Shown: positions 1 through 9,606, numbered from the stretch's first letter. The stretch: DNA of 64,000 bases from an uncultured Paludibacter sp. (GCA_937897985.1 CALCBD010000009.1:79894-143893); one strand, 5' to 3'. The notes: a model not told the origin generated them from the letters alone. Numbers and translations: made by a program.

Positions 1-1
1 T

Positions 2-373
2 CTTGAAAATTCCATTCAGGTACTGGATTGCTGCGAAGAAGGAATCGCCAATTTTCATCTTGTTTTTTTAATGCAGTTAGCAAAATATCTTGGCTTTGAA
101 CCTAATACAGAAGAGAAAAGCAATCATTATTTTGATCTGATGAATGGAGTCTTTATCAATGAACTGCCGCCACATAAACATTATTTAAACACTGACTTAA
201 CGCTCAAACTGATTCAGATCATCAAAACGGACTACCTGAATCTGAATTCACTGAAATTGACAAGAACCGAAAGACTGAAACTTATAGAATCGATATCGGA
301 TTATTACAAACTACATGTTGCTGATTTTCAGGGTATATCATCAATTCAGATACTCCATTCACTTTTTGATTAA
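2..373 (+). CDS. recO: DNA repair protein RecO, C-terminal part (cut by the window edge)
   Basis: The reading frame is open from base 2 and continues from before the window, so only about the last 123 codons are seen. The visible part matches the C-terminal helical domain of Bacteroidetes RecO: a KYLGFEPN motif, then YFDL, a conserved G-x-F segment, a helical stretch rich in Lys and Leu and the closing YYKLH and LHSLFD pattern. RecO loads RecA onto single-stranded DNA with RecR in the RecF pathway and acts in the cytoplasm. The internal ATG at 71 is just a methionine inside the protein (VFLMQLAKYL), not the start. Family call is by motif recognition; the N-terminal OB fold lies outside the window. 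Confidence 0.85.
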   Translation, partial: LENSIQVLDCCEEGIANFHLVFLMQLAKYLGFEPNTEEKSNHYFDLMNGVFINELPPHKHYLNTDLTLKLIQIIKTDYLNLNSLKLTRTERLKLIESISDYYKLHVADFQGISSIQILHSLFD

Positions 374-491
374 CTAATCTGCAATAATACAAAAGGAATA
401 ACATGCCGTACAATTCCGGATTAAAAAATAACAGAAAGAAAAACAGAACGCGGAACAAACAGAACTAATTGATGAATTTCAAAAAAAATAG

Positions 492-522
492 TTGTTAATA
501 TCAATAATAGTATATAGCTTTG
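492..522 (+). promoter_or_regulatory. Bacteroidetes-type promoter of the alanine dehydrogenase gene
   Basis: TTG at 492-494 and TAGCTTTG at 515-522, separated by 20 bp, fit the Bacteroidetes consensus TTG-N19/20-TAnnTTTG. Transcription would start near 527-530, about 25-30 bases before the ATG at 555. Confidence 0.65.
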
Positions 523-554
523 TAGTCTGTCTGAACAAATAAATCATTGAATCC

Positions 555-1757
555 ATGAAACTGAATCCCGAAACTCAGCGTTCACTTTTTCCCGAGGAAA
601 GTTTACTGAGAGAACTGGCACGCCAGCCCCGTTTATCAATCGGCATACCGAAAGAAAATGCTCTGGTGGAAACCCGATTGGCACTGACACCCGAAGGTGT
701 ATCCATTGTAACTGAGGAAGGGCATATAGTTTATGTAGAGAGAGGAGCCGGTGAGCCCATGTCCTATTCCGACCTTCAATACAGCGAAGCCGGTGCATTT
801 CTTGTCGACTCGGCGGCAGAAGCATACGGAGCTGATATAGTACTGAAAATTGCGCCTCCCACCACCGGCGAGCTCGAATTGATGAACGACAGATCGTCGG
901 TTTTTTCAATGCTTCAACTCAGCAATCTTTCGCCCGAGAGCATAGCTTTGATGATGAGTAAAAAAATGAATGCCATCGCTTATGAGCTGATCAAAGATGA
1001 ACAAAAAGCATTTCCGGTAGTCAGCTCGGTTTCGGAAATCGAAGGTAGTACAGCAATTGCAGTTGCAGCCGAGCTTATGAGCAACGAGAGAGGAGGTAAA
1101 GGCTTATTGCTGGGTGGTGTCGCCGGCATTTCGCCCACCGAAGTACTGATACTGGGCGCCGGAATAACCGGCACCGTAGCCGCCCGAACTGCCCTTGCGC
1201 TGGGGGCACAGGTCAAGATTTTTGACCACGACATTACAAAACTCAGAAAAATTCAGCACTACCTTGGTCAACAGGTATTTACATCGGTAATTCATCCTGC
1301 CGTTTTATTCAAAGCACTTGCTTCGGCCGACGCAGTCATTGGGAACCTTCGCTACATCAACGGTTCGGAGCGCTTTATGATTTCGGAAGAATTAGTAAAA
1401 ACCATGAAATCCGGGGCAGTTATTATCGACCTGAGCGTTGATCAGGGAGGATGTTTTGAAACCTCAAGATGCCGGACACTTAAAAATCCTGTTTACGAAA
1501 AATACGGCGTCATTCACTACTGTGTGCCTAATATTTCTGCACGGGTAGCACGAACAACCTCTATGGCACTGAGCAACATCTTCGCTCCTATCATGTTGAA
1601 AATCGGACATTCGGGCAGCGTAAAAATGGCAATTGCCGAAAGTTCGGGTTTCAGAAACGGGGCTTATGTTTATGGCGGAATTATGGTCAACAGGCTTATC
1701 GGCAACTATTACAACATTGCTTCCAACGATATAGGCCTGCTTTTGGCAGGTTATTAA
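555..1757 (+). CDS. ald: Alanine dehydrogenase family protein (Bacteroidetes type)
   Basis: The family oxidises L-alanine to pyruvate and ammonium with NAD+, in the cytoplasm. The 400-residue protein has the AlaDH/transhydrogenase N-terminal domain (ETRLALTPEGV near residue 40, VLKIAPP near 98) and an NAD-binding Rossmann fold with GAGITG near residue 200. The segment DLSVDQGGCFE carries the aspartate equivalent to catalytic Asp270 of the Mycobacterium enzyme. However, the FLHLA segment that carries catalytic His96 reads MLQLS here, so the histidine is replaced by glutamine. About 30 N-terminal residues precede the usual family start. The gene has its own promoter and is followed after 25 bp by the nuclease gene. 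The family is clear; the substrate is less certain because of the missing His. Confidence 0.82.
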   Translation: MKLNPETQRSLFPEESLLRELARQPRLSIGIPKENALVETRLALTPEGVSIVTEEGHIVYVERGAGEPMSYSDLQYSEAGAFLVDSAAEAYGADIVLKIAPPTTGELELMNDRSSVFSMLQLSNLSPESIALMMSKKMNAIAYELIKDEQKAFPVVSSVSEIEGSTAIAVAAELMSNERGGKGLLLGGVAGISPTEVLILGAGITGTVAARTALALGAQVKIFDHDITKLRKIQHYLGQQVFTSVIHPAVLFKALASADAVIGNLRYINGSERFMISEELVKTMKSGAVIIDLSVDQGGCFETSRCRTLKNPVYEKYGVIHYCVPNISARVARTTSMALSNIFAPIMLKIGHSGSVKMAIAESSGFRNGAYVYGGIMVNRLIGNYYNIASNDIGLLLAGY

Positions 1758-1782
1758 TAATTTAAAAATCAATTATTTACTT

Positions 1783-2559
1783 ATGTTTTTCAAAAGAAAA
1801 TTTTTCACTACATTTTTTATATCAATTGCTCTTTTTTCGTCGGCATACGACGCTGTTGGTCACCGGATTATTGCTGATATTGCGTATAAAAACCTGACTG
1901 CAAAAGCCCGTAAACAATGTGATCTGGCACTTGGTACAAAAGGAATAATTTATCAGGCTTCGTGGGCCGATGAGGTAAGAAGTGATAAAAAATATGATTA
2001 TAGTTACCAATGGCATTATCAGAATTTAAAAGACAGCCTGACACAAAATGACTTAATTTCACTGTATCAACACCCAAAAAATGAAGGTGACCACTTATTT
2101 TACGCCATCCAACTCATGACCGAAAGGCTGAAAAAAGACCATTCGGATGCTGAGGCACTTAAATTTCTTGTTCATTTTACCGGCGATTTACACCAGCCCA
2201 TGCATTTGGGACGACTACAGGACCTTGGAGGCAACAAAGTGGAAATTAACTGGTTTGGCAAAAAGACAAATATACACGCCGTTTGGGATGGACAAATAAC
2301 AGAAAGTAAAAATATGTCGTACACCGAATTCAGCCAATACCTACAGGATAAATTTGAACCCCGGAAAAAGGAATTTAAGCAATTCACAGTGTATCAATCG
2401 ATTGAGGCAGCTTACAAAATCCGTAATGAAATCTATGCTTACGACAAATCGGACACCAATAATTATCATTACCTGTACATTTTTTCAAACGAACTGGATG
2501 AGATGCTCTACAGGGGAGGAATACAGCTGGCCAATATTCTGAACGATATTTATAAATAA
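1783..2559 (+). CDS. S1/P1-type zinc nuclease, secreted
   Basis: S1/P1 nucleases are extracytoplasmic enzymes with three zinc ions that cleave single-stranded RNA and DNA. The first roughly 20 residues form a signal peptide ending SSA. Mature spacing Y-D-A-V-G-H fits the family W-x4-H start, with Tyr in place of the usual first Trp. Other ligands are visible: Asp in WADE, His in WHY, DLHQPMH (Asp and two His) and the IHAVWD pair. Length (258 aa) is normal. The gene starts 25 bp after ald and is probably co-transcribed. It may recover nucleotides from extracellular nucleic acid, like the EndA-type nuclease further on. Nuclease family is confident; export route beyond Sec is not visible. Confidence 0.88.
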   Translation: MFFKRKFFTTFFISIALFSSAYDAVGHRIIADIAYKNLTAKARKQCDLALGTKGIIYQASWADEVRSDKKYDYSYQWHYQNLKDSLTQNDLISLYQHPKNEGDHLFYAIQLMTERLKKDHSDAEALKFLVHFTGDLHQPMHLGRLQDLGGNKVEINWFGKKTNIHAVWDGQITESKNMSYTEFSQYLQDKFEPRKKEFKQFTVYQSIEAAYKIRNEIYAYDKSDTNNYHYLYIFSNELDEMLYRGGIQLANILNDIYK

Positions 2560-2565
2560 GTATAC

Positions 2566-2620
2566 CGGATGCCATGCTGCTTTGAATTTATTCACGGCAT
2601 GCATGGTGCCGTTATTTCAG
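2566..2620. terminator. Possible shared terminator between convergent genes
   Basis: The short gap between the nuclease (+) and asparaginase (-) holds an imperfect hairpin built from GCCATGC (about 2571) and GCATGG (about 2601). No strong T tract follows on either side, so this is weak. Confidence 0.3.
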
Positions 2621-2621
2621 T

Positions 2622-3656
2622 TTAACTGATGGTCATTTCGCCGCAAATACTGATACTGAGCAAATGTTTCACTTCGTCCAATGAATTGTATTCACCAAGC
2701 AGGTACATTAATTTGGCTACAATAGCCTCGGTAGTACAGTCGTATCCGCTTATTAATCCTGCATTTAAAAGATTCAGACTTGTTTCGTATCTTCCCATTT
2801 CAACTGTACCGGTACTGCACTGGCTTTTATTGACAATGATGATGCCTTTTTCGATTGCAACTTTCAGTTCCTCGAAAAACCAGTTACGTCGCGGTGCATT
2901 ACCGGCACCAAAACTCTCGAGCACAACAGCCTTCAAACCGGGGATATTTAAAATGGAATGTACTATGGTTTGAGTTATACCCGGAAACAACTTTAACACC
3001 ACAATGTTACGGTCAACTTTAGTCCTGACTCTCAGACGCGTATCCACGTCGGGATAATGAATGTACGATCTGAAATATTTGATATGAACTCCGGCTTTTG
3101 CCAGGGGTGGATAGTTATACGAATTAAATGCATTGAAGTGTTCGGCATTTTTCTTGGTGGTTCGGTTGCCACGAAACAAGGTATCTTCGAAAAATATACA
3201 AACTTCAGGTACGATAGCCCTTCCGTTTTCTTTAGCAGCAGCTATTTCAATTGCTGTAATCAGGTTCTCCTTTGCGTCGGAACGCATCATACCAATGGGT
3301 AGCTGAGCACCTGTCAGAATTACCGGTTTTGATAAATTTTCGAGCATAAAACTCAGCGCCGAAGCTGTATGTGCCATAGTATCAGTGCCGTGCAAAACCA
3401 CAAAACCATCAAATTCATCGTAATGTTCTTCGATGGTAAGCGCTATCTTTTCCCATGTATCGGGCTGCACATCCGACGAATCGATAAGGGGCAAAAAAGG
3501 GATACTTTTTATATTAATTCCGGTTTGTTTAAGTTCGGGCATTGCTTCCTTCAGGCGGGTAAAATCAATTGGCCTTAAAGCACCGGTTGCAGGATCCTCC
3601 GACATACTAATCGTTCCTCCTGTAAAAAGTAATAATACTGCACTTTCTTTCTCCAC
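2622..3656 (-). CDS. ansA: Cytoplasmic L-asparaginase, type I
   Basis: Hydrolyses L-asparagine to aspartate and ammonia. The N-terminal FTGGTIS and the LHGTDTMAHTAS segment carry the two catalytic threonines of the family; TGAQLP and the GAGN motif follow as expected. No signal peptide, so type I and cytoplasmic. The longest frame begins with TTG at 3683, but that codon lies inside a promoter -7 element (3681-3688), so I place the start at the GTG at 3656. That leaves the usual few residues before the first beta strand (about 344 aa). The gene stands alone and converges with the nuclease gene. Confidence 0.9.
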   Translation of the reverse strand: MEKESAVLLLFTGGTISMSEDPATGALRPIDFTRLKEAMPELKQTGINIKSIPFLPLIDSSDVQPDTWEKIALTIEEHYDEFDGFVVLHGTDTMAHTASALSFMLENLSKPVILTGAQLPIGMMRSDAKENLITAIEIAAAKENGRAIVPEVCIFFEDTLFRGNRTTKKNAEHFNAFNSYNYPPLAKAGVHIKYFRSYIHYPDVDTRLRVRTKVDRNIVVLKLFPGITQTIVHSILNIPGLKAVVLESFGAGNAPRRNWFFEELKVAIEKGIIIVNKSQCSTGTVEMGRYETSLNLLNAGLISGYDCTTEAIVAKLMYLLGEYNSLDEVKHLLSISICGEMTIS

Positions 3657-3680
3657 GACTTTTAAATAAAAATTTCCGGA

Positions 3681-3688
3681 CAAAGATA
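3681..3688 (-). promoter_or_regulatory. -7 element of the ansA promoter
   Basis: On the minus strand this reads TATCTTTG, an exact TAnnTTTG match. No TTG is seen at the right distance upstream. It would give a start near 3676, a leader of about 20 bases before the GTG at 3656. Confidence 0.5.
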
Positions 3689-3848
3689 GTATAAAAACTG
3701 ATTAAATACGGATGTTTTTGACATTTTGTTTTTATTTTCGTCAATTCAGACACAAAACCTAACAGAATGTTTTATAATAGGCGTATTTACAATACAGAAA
3801 CAATTATTTTAACTTAAATTGAATCATAAATTTCACCGGCGATCCGAC

Positions 3849-6800
3849 TTAATTATTTACTTCAGTCACTTTGGCCAAATTTACATAACACAGAAAGCCA
3901 CTGACACTATATCCCATTTGCGAAATTAAATTCATATACTTTTTTACCTGCTGACGATGACCGGCAGTTTCGGCATCACCAAACTTATAATCAACCACAA
4001 CAGCATTTTTACCGCTAATGACCACCCTGTCGGGACGGTAAATATTTCCTGATTCAGTCAGAATGCCGGATTCGTTTAAAATTTCTTTATCGTCGGTAAA
4101 CCAATCATTAACGAACGGGAGTTTCCAGAAATCCTCCATCCGTTCGTTCACTGTTCGTGCTTCTTCTTCAGAGATCCGTCCGGCACGAACCATTTGTCTG
4201 ACGGCATTATCCTGATCCGATTTTACTCTGATCCTGCACAACAGATCGTGCATAACAATCCCGTAACCCAATCTGCTGTCGTAAAGATGCTGATTGGCAA
4301 GTGTAAAATCAAGCTGGTTGTGCTTTATTTTCAGGCGATTGGTTGAACTAACCGAAAAATATCCTGTATTTTTTTCAGTTATGTTTTTCGCACCTATTTC
4401 TTTGTGATGATTTTCATATTTCCCTCCAACAACAAGCTGTTGAGCATCGTCGTCGAAATTGCCAGAGAAAAATTTATCGTTCGGATTTGTGGAAATAAAA
4501 TAGAGCAAATCTGATAACTTTTTGATTTTTTCGACACTTTCAGGAATTTCCGTTGGTTGCGGAGCAAAGCAATACAATTCATGTTCGGCTCTCGTAAAAG
4601 CAACATAAGCGACATTGAGATGATCGGTATATTGTTGCATAAGTTCTTCAAAATAATCTTTTGCAAAAATGGATTTGGCCATGCCCGGTGAGTAATCGAC
4701 AGGCAAAAGCGGGATTTCATTGAAAGGTTCAACTCCGGGAACACACCAAAGTATATTTCTCAGATTTTGTGAATTTTCGTCCAGTTCCCAGTCGCACAAC
4801 GGAATTATAACTACTTTAAATTCGAGACCTTTCGATTTATGAACTGTCATAATCCTGAATGCTTCAGAATTATCAGGAGTTGAAACCGATTTTTTACAAC
4901 CTGATTTATCCCACCACCTCAGGAATCCGTACAAATCTCCTGTTTTAGTAGTAGTGAAGTTGAGTACAACATCCTGAAAAGCCTGAATATAAATTGCTTC
5001 ATTGTACCAGTTTCCCACACCGAACAAAGAAATGATCTGCTCCACCATTTCGTACAAAGAATTGTTTTGAATTGATTTAACAGTCCGGTTTTGCTCTTCG
5101 TTAAAAAGCGCTGAGAACACATTATCATTGTCCGGAACTGAAAAGCATTTATTTAATGCTTCATTTTCCGACAAGCCCAGGCATGCCCTTGCGTACCCGA
5201 AATTTACAATTGTTTTTTGAATATTATCTGCCGGGTTAACCATCAAACGCAGCATTCCCAGCACAAAACGCACTGACGAAGCTTCATTTAACAACAAACC
5301 TTCATTCCCCATTATATCATAACTATAGTTTGGTTTAGCTTTTTCCGACGCTTTATAAAATAAAAGTGACTGAATAACTTTTTTAGCATCTGTATTGCGT
5401 CTCACAAGAATACACACCTCATCAGGCCGATAATTTCTATCCTGTAGCTCTTCAAGCAAAGCCGGCAATCTGTTTAAACTTTCAGTTTGCCAGCCATCCT
5501 CATTTTCTTTCTGATTTAAAAAATTAATATTGACATATCCGTTACCGGCATCCGCAGGCAATTGTTGTTCAGTATGCGCATAAGCATGTGTAATCCTGTG
5601 TGTAAGAGGCTCCAGCTCACTGTAAACATTAAGCACAGGCAATAACCCGGTGTTTAATTTTTCCTGCAATAATTCCGATGCTTTTACAAAAAACGAATTA
5701 TTAAATCCGACGATATTTTTATCACTTCGCCAATTGGTTTCCAACTGTTTAACATCAATCTGTCCCGGTTTAAAATCGTTGAAAATTTGTTCATCCAATA
5801 ATCTCCAGTCAGAATTACGCCAGCGATATATGCTTTGCTTTACGTCACCTACCACAAGATTTAGTTTACCCGAAGCCATACTGTTCGAAATCAGAGGAAA
5901 AAAATTCCTCCATTGCAAAGCTGAGGTATCCTGAAACTCATCAATCATAAAATGATCGGTATTTATTCCGGTTTTTTCGTAAATAAAAGGAGTCTCACTA
6001 TTATCAATTATTGTATTCAACAACTTATTGGAGTCAGAAATCAGCATTGAATTTTGTTCATCGGTGAGTTTTTTGATTTGCATTGCCAGATCGGACAAAA
6101 TACCAAGTGTATTCAGGTTCTTCAGAATCAGGTTTGACGAATTGTAAAAAATAATATTGTTCGTAATGTACTGAATCAACGAAATCAGTTTTGCCTGAAG
6201 TCCTTCGGAATAAGCCTTTCGGATCGCTTCAACTGTATCGCGCGGGGTCGATTTTGCATAACAATTGTCTACATCACCCGCCATATTCACGAAAGTATCC
6301 TTTAATTCAAAATTCGCCTTTGTAAATTTGACTAAGGTTTTCATTGCTGATTTGGTACCACCTTTAAAACTTTCGGGAGTTAAATTATTGGAATCCAGAA
6401 TTTTCAATGCATCCAGAGCACCTGATTTCACTTCATTTTCGAAATCCGTCCGGACTTTACGGAGCTTATTTCCGTAATTTTTCAAAAAATCATGATTATG
6501 AAGTTTACGGTTGGTATCTTCGGCTTTATCCTGATAACTCTCCCTGAAAATCTCTTTGCCCAAATCCTCGATATTTTTGCGCGGATTCCAGTTTTCCGAT
6601 TTTTCAATTCTGTCTTCGGCAAACTGGGTCAGCCAGTTGAGCAATTGACTGTTTTCTTCTTTTGACAAATCGAGAAAAAGATTGTCGACAGATTGCTGAA
6701 GAGTACTATCAGTATCGAGTTCAAGGTTATATCCGCCATGCACTCCTATTTCGCGTGCAAAGGAGCGGATAATCTGCTGAAAAAACCGATCAATTGTACT

Positions 6801-7112
6801 TATCGAAAAGGATGAATAATCGTGAAGCAGAGCGGATAATATTTTACGGGCACGTGAATTAATCTCTTCTGCATCAGCATTTTGTGTGAGCATCAAATCA
6901 GCTCTGTAATCTGATTCATGACCCTGCGACAATAAATACAACTCATTCAGAATACGGGTCTTCATCTCAGCGGTAGCCTTGTTGGTAAAGGTAACCGCTA
7001 AAATACGCCGGTACATCCGTTCATTCTTTGAGTCGAACAACAGCTGAATATACTCCTTAGCCAGTTGGTACGTTTTGCCCGAACCGGCAGAAGCACGATA
7101 AATTTTAATCAT
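3849..7112 (-). CDS. UvrD/AddA-like helicase with RecB-type nuclease domain
   Basis: A 1087-residue superfamily 1 helicase. Visible motifs in order: Walker A ASAGSGKT near residue 8-16, motif Ia AVTFTNKATAEMK, DEFQDTS near 390, GDVKQSIYRWR, ETNWRS, MTVHKSKGLEF and YVAFTRAEHEL. The C-terminus has a PD-(D/E)xK nuclease with RPDRV and VVVDYKFG (near 1037) and QVKKYMNLI after it, as in RecB/AddA. It would process double-strand breaks for RecA-dependent repair. The usual second subunit (AddB) is not next to it: the neighbours are a carboxypeptidase-regulatory-domain protein 6 bp upstream and ansA downstream. Function is inferred from domains. Confidence 0.88.
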   Translation of the reverse strand: MIKIYRASAGSGKTYQLAKEYIQLLFDSKNERMYRRILAVTFTNKATAEMKTRILNELYLLSQGHESDYRADLMLTQNADAEEINSRARKILSALLHDYSSFSISTIDRFFQQIIRSFAREIGVHGGYNLELDTDSTLQQSVDNLFLDLSKEENSQLLNWLTQFAEDRIEKSENWNPRKNIEDLGKEIFRESYQDKAEDTNRKLHNHDFLKNYGNKLRKVRTDFENEVKSGALDALKILDSNNLTPESFKGGTKSAMKTLVKFTKANFELKDTFVNMAGDVDNCYAKSTPRDTVEAIRKAYSEGLQAKLISLIQYITNNIIFYNSSNLILKNLNTLGILSDLAMQIKKLTDEQNSMLISDSNKLLNTIIDNSETPFIYEKTGINTDHFMIDEFQDTSALQWRNFFPLISNSMASGKLNLVVGDVKQSIYRWRNSDWRLLDEQIFNDFKPGQIDVKQLETNWRSDKNIVGFNNSFFVKASELLQEKLNTGLLPVLNVYSELEPLTHRITHAYAHTEQQLPADAGNGYVNINFLNQKENEDGWQTESLNRLPALLEELQDRNYRPDEVCILVRRNTDAKKVIQSLLFYKASEKAKPNYSYDIMGNEGLLLNEASSVRFVLGMLRLMVNPADNIQKTIVNFGYARACLGLSENEALNKCFSVPDNDNVFSALFNEEQNRTVKSIQNNSLYEMVEQIISLFGVGNWYNEAIYIQAFQDVVLNFTTTKTGDLYGFLRWWDKSGCKKSVSTPDNSEAFRIMTVHKSKGLEFKVVIIPLCDWELDENSQNLRNILWCVPGVEPFNEIPLLPVDYSPGMAKSIFAKDYFEELMQQYTDHLNVAYVAFTRAEHELYCFAPQPTEIPESVEKIKKLSDLLYFISTNPNDKFFSGNFDDDAQQLVVGGKYENHHKEIGAKNITEKNTGYFSVSSTNRLKIKHNQLDFTLANQHLYDSRLGYGIVMHDLLCRIRVKSDQDNAVRQMVRAGRISEEEARTVNERMEDFWKLPFVNDWFTDDKEILNESGILTESGNIYRPDRVVISGKNAVVVDYKFGDAETAGHRQQVKKYMNLISQMGYSVSGFLCYVNLAKVTEVNN

Positions 7113-7118
7113 GAATTT

Positions 7119-8402
7119 TTACTTCTGAAGCTGTTTTTTAATTTTTTTGATGGCAATTTCGATTGATTTTTCGGGTTCTATGACATTAAATTCGCCCCAG
7201 AATCCGGGATCGGCAAATCCGGTTGCAGCATCACTGACAATAATGGATGGTTTCAGCCTGTCTTTGCCACGTGCCGGCTTTTCTGTTCCGGCTTTCTCCC
7301 AGTCAGTCACAGCCATTTCTATTGTGGAATAATAAGTGGTATTAAACAGCTTTCTCTTCCAGTTGATCCGAAGTCCGAGTTCAATTCGTCCGTAATTATA
7401 ATACCATTTCCCGTCTTTTTCGGTATAGTCCACTCTATAATTAGTTTCAACCGGATACACATTGGCATTAAGCGGCTTATGAATTATAAACAACCGGCCC
7501 GATGCCTCTCTGTCTTCAATATTTAATTTAAAAACTGCACTTTTTAAGGCCATGGTTTGAGCGTCAATAAAAAGTTTTCCGAAGTAAAGAGGCTCTCTAT
7601 TCTTTACACTTTGCTCGAAATCAACCACATACATCAACCTGTTATCCAAACGCGTGGATTTTTCGAACCTGAAATCATAGTTCTTCATCATATCATCAGT
7701 AAAAATGAGTGTGGGGTTTTTCATTATATCAAGATACAATGTGTTGAAAGGGCCACCCATTAATTTAAAGATAAGTGTATCCACTTTTGAATAATCCGTT
7801 TTTTTCCTTGCTTTATACATTTTAACAACATCCGACTTATAGGAGTCATAGGATTGTTTGTAAATATCAACAACTGCCTCTGAAAGAGAGGCATACGTTC
7901 TGTTTTTCTTAATGGTTTCTCTGTAAAAAGCTGTCATCTGATTTTCATCAGTCGGATAATTCTGAGTTTTTTTCTCAATCATTGCTTCAACAAGCGATTT
8001 TGCATCCTTCGAAATCACGCTGATTTCGGGTAATTCCACCGAAACCGGTTCCATGTCAATTCGAATTTTATTATCGCTGAGTTCGGAAAGTGGAACAACA
8101 CGGTTTTTGTAACCAATATACCGTACCGAAATTTTTGCATTTTTCATCGAAGAAGATACCTTTATTGAAAATTCTCCTTCGGTATTCGAGACTGTCGATA
8201 TATTTGTACCTATCAAAACTACATTTGTAAATGGCAAAGGATTTCCCGTCACTTTATCAATAACAACTCCTTTAAATTCATCAAACGTTTCATACGACTC
8301 CGGAGTAAGAGCGAAGATTTGTACTCCGACACCAAACAAAAGAAACAGCAGCATGATATGGCTTAACTGTAACTTTATTTTAAGAGAACCAAGAATTTTC
8401 AT
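7119..8402 (-). CDS. Carboxypeptidase-like regulatory domain protein (DUF5686-like)
   Basis: Signal peptide or membrane anchor (ILGSLKIKLQLSH followed by a hydrophobic run to about residue 32), then a beta-sandwich carboxypeptidase-regulatory-like domain (FKGVVIDKVTGNPLPFTNV, NTEGEFSI). A conserved Bacteroidetes domain of unknown function follows, with AFYRET and a beta-rich C-terminal half. The start is taken at the second ATG (8402), directly before the signal sequence; the frame is open 11 codons further up. Likely periplasmic or outer-membrane associated. It lies 6 bp upstream of the helicase gene and is probably in the same transcript. No enzymatic activity can be assigned. Confidence 0.75.
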   Translation of the reverse strand: MKILGSLKIKLQLSHIMLLFLLFGVGVQIFALTPESYETFDEFKGVVIDKVTGNPLPFTNVVLIGTNISTVSNTEGEFSIKVSSSMKNAKISVRYIGYKNRVVPLSELSDNKIRIDMEPVSVELPEISVISKDAKSLVEAMIEKKTQNYPTDENQMTAFYRETIKKNRTYASLSEAVVDIYKQSYDSYKSDVVKMYKARKKTDYSKVDTLIFKLMGGPFNTLYLDIMKNPTLIFTDDMMKNYDFRFEKSTRLDNRLMYVVDFEQSVKNREPLYFGKLFIDAQTMALKSAVFKLNIEDREASGRLFIIHKPLNANVYPVETNYRVDYTEKDGKWYYNYGRIELGLRINWKRKLFNTTYYSTIEMAVTDWEKAGTEKPARGKDRLKPSIIVSDAATGFADPGFWGEFNVIEPEKSIEIAIKKIKKQLQK

Positions 8403-8521
8403 AAAAATAAATTTAAGAGTGTAGCACATTAACAATCAATACTTTTATCAGACTAAGCGAATGTAAAATTAGTTGTTTTTCAGCAAAATGTACTGAAATT
8501 CAAAGAAAAATATTCAAATTC

Positions 8522-9574
8522 TTATCCTATAACGAATTTAGCGGATATTCGTTTTGTTCCGGTATATAATTTTATAATATAAATGCCTTTTCCGAGTGCC
8601 GAAACATCAATCATCTGGTCGCCGGCAATTGTATCAGAATGCAACATCAACACGCCGGTAACAGAGTAAATATAGTAAGCAGCCGACTGAGGTTTACTCA
8701 CTTTAACGAAAAGCGTATTGTTTTCCCTGTTATAATTCAGATAAAAGTTATTTTCAATATCGGGTACCGATTCATCACCCTCCCATTTTTCATTGACATA
8801 TTTCCCCCACACGTATTCGGACAAAGCAGGAAAATCAATATAAGGATTTCTGTTTCCCTGTAGTTTATAAACTTCATTATTTCTGACTATTTCCTTTTCA
8901 CTCACAGGGTCATTTCTGCTCCACTCGAGCAGCAAATTGATAGCATAGGGTCTGAAAACCGGATAAGTACTGCCATTCAGAAGCATACTCGTCGTGCCTG
9001 TGCTCCTCCAGTTATTGGCATATTCTTCATAACAGGTTACAATATACATATAATCGCGGGCAAAATCGCCCTTGTATTCGTTAGCCGGTTCAAAAACTTC
9101 ACCTGTATAGCCCGGATAGGAATTTGTTCCGACTTTTACCACTCCGTTTGTAAAAGAAGGAGTTCCGGTAACCACACCAAGAGGAAAATTCGACTTGGCC
9201 ATATTGGCGGTAGCATCCGAAGGGTAAAGATTATGTAAATCCGAATAGGCAACTGTGGTTTCAGGGCTCGAACTCCACCAGCTTTTCGGCAAACTGTGCT
9301 CCCTGTTCATTCCCGTCCAGTAAGTTCTTTTATAGTTTGAATACATATCCCAAATATAACCTTCCGGATTCCAGTCGGTTTTGAGAAATGAAGTGCTTGA
9401 GCTGTAATACTCCAGTACAGTGTGTGGCCTGATAATCTGATATAAAGCAGTTTTAAGTGCTGCCCCTTTTTTCCCTGTGGCATTATTGTAATATCCTGCA
9501 GGAATCTGTGCGTGTAATACGCAAATTGAAAGAAGTAATAGAAAAATTACCCTGATTTTTCGAACTGAATACAT
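8522..9574 (-). CDS. Endonuclease I (EndA/NucM family) with T9SS sorting domain
   Basis: Secreted non-specific nuclease. Signal peptide ends CVLHA before QIPAGYY. The endonuclease I core has NREHSLPKSW (catalytic His in REH) and the SDLHNLYPSD segment, then RDYMYI. The last 75 residues or so form a type A type IX secretion sorting domain: FYLNYNRENN, then IYSVTGVLMLHS, IDVSALGKGIYIIKL and a basic end. This implies export across the outer membrane and anchoring or release at the surface. The ATG at 9574 is chosen over the TTG one codon earlier. Preceded by its own promoter. With the S1/P1 nuclease this gives two extracytoplasmic nucleases in 10 kb, consistent with scavenging of nucleic acids. 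Confidence 0.9.
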   Translation of the reverse strand: MYSVRKIRVIFLLLLSICVLHAQIPAGYYNNATGKKGAALKTALYQIIRPHTVLEYYSSSTSFLKTDWNPEGYIWDMYSNYKRTYWTGMNREHSLPKSWWSSSPETTVAYSDLHNLYPSDATANMAKSNFPLGVVTGTPSFTNGVVKVGTNSYPGYTGEVFEPANEYKGDFARDYMYIVTCYEEYANNWRSTGTTSMLLNGSTYPVFRPYAINLLLEWSRNDPVSEKEIVRNNEVYKLQGNRNPYIDFPALSEYVWGKYVNEKWEGDESVPDIENNFYLNYNRENNTLFVKVSKPQSAAYYIYSVTGVLMLHSDTIAGDQMIDVSALGKGIYIIKLYTGTKRISAKFVIG

Positions 9575-9606
9575 CAAAACATTAATAATTGAATCAATAA
9601 AGATTA

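Noticed and set aside
544..909. 121-residue minus-strand open frame
   Set aside because: Antisense to the alanine dehydrogenase gene with Arg/Trp/Ser-rich translation typical of shadows.
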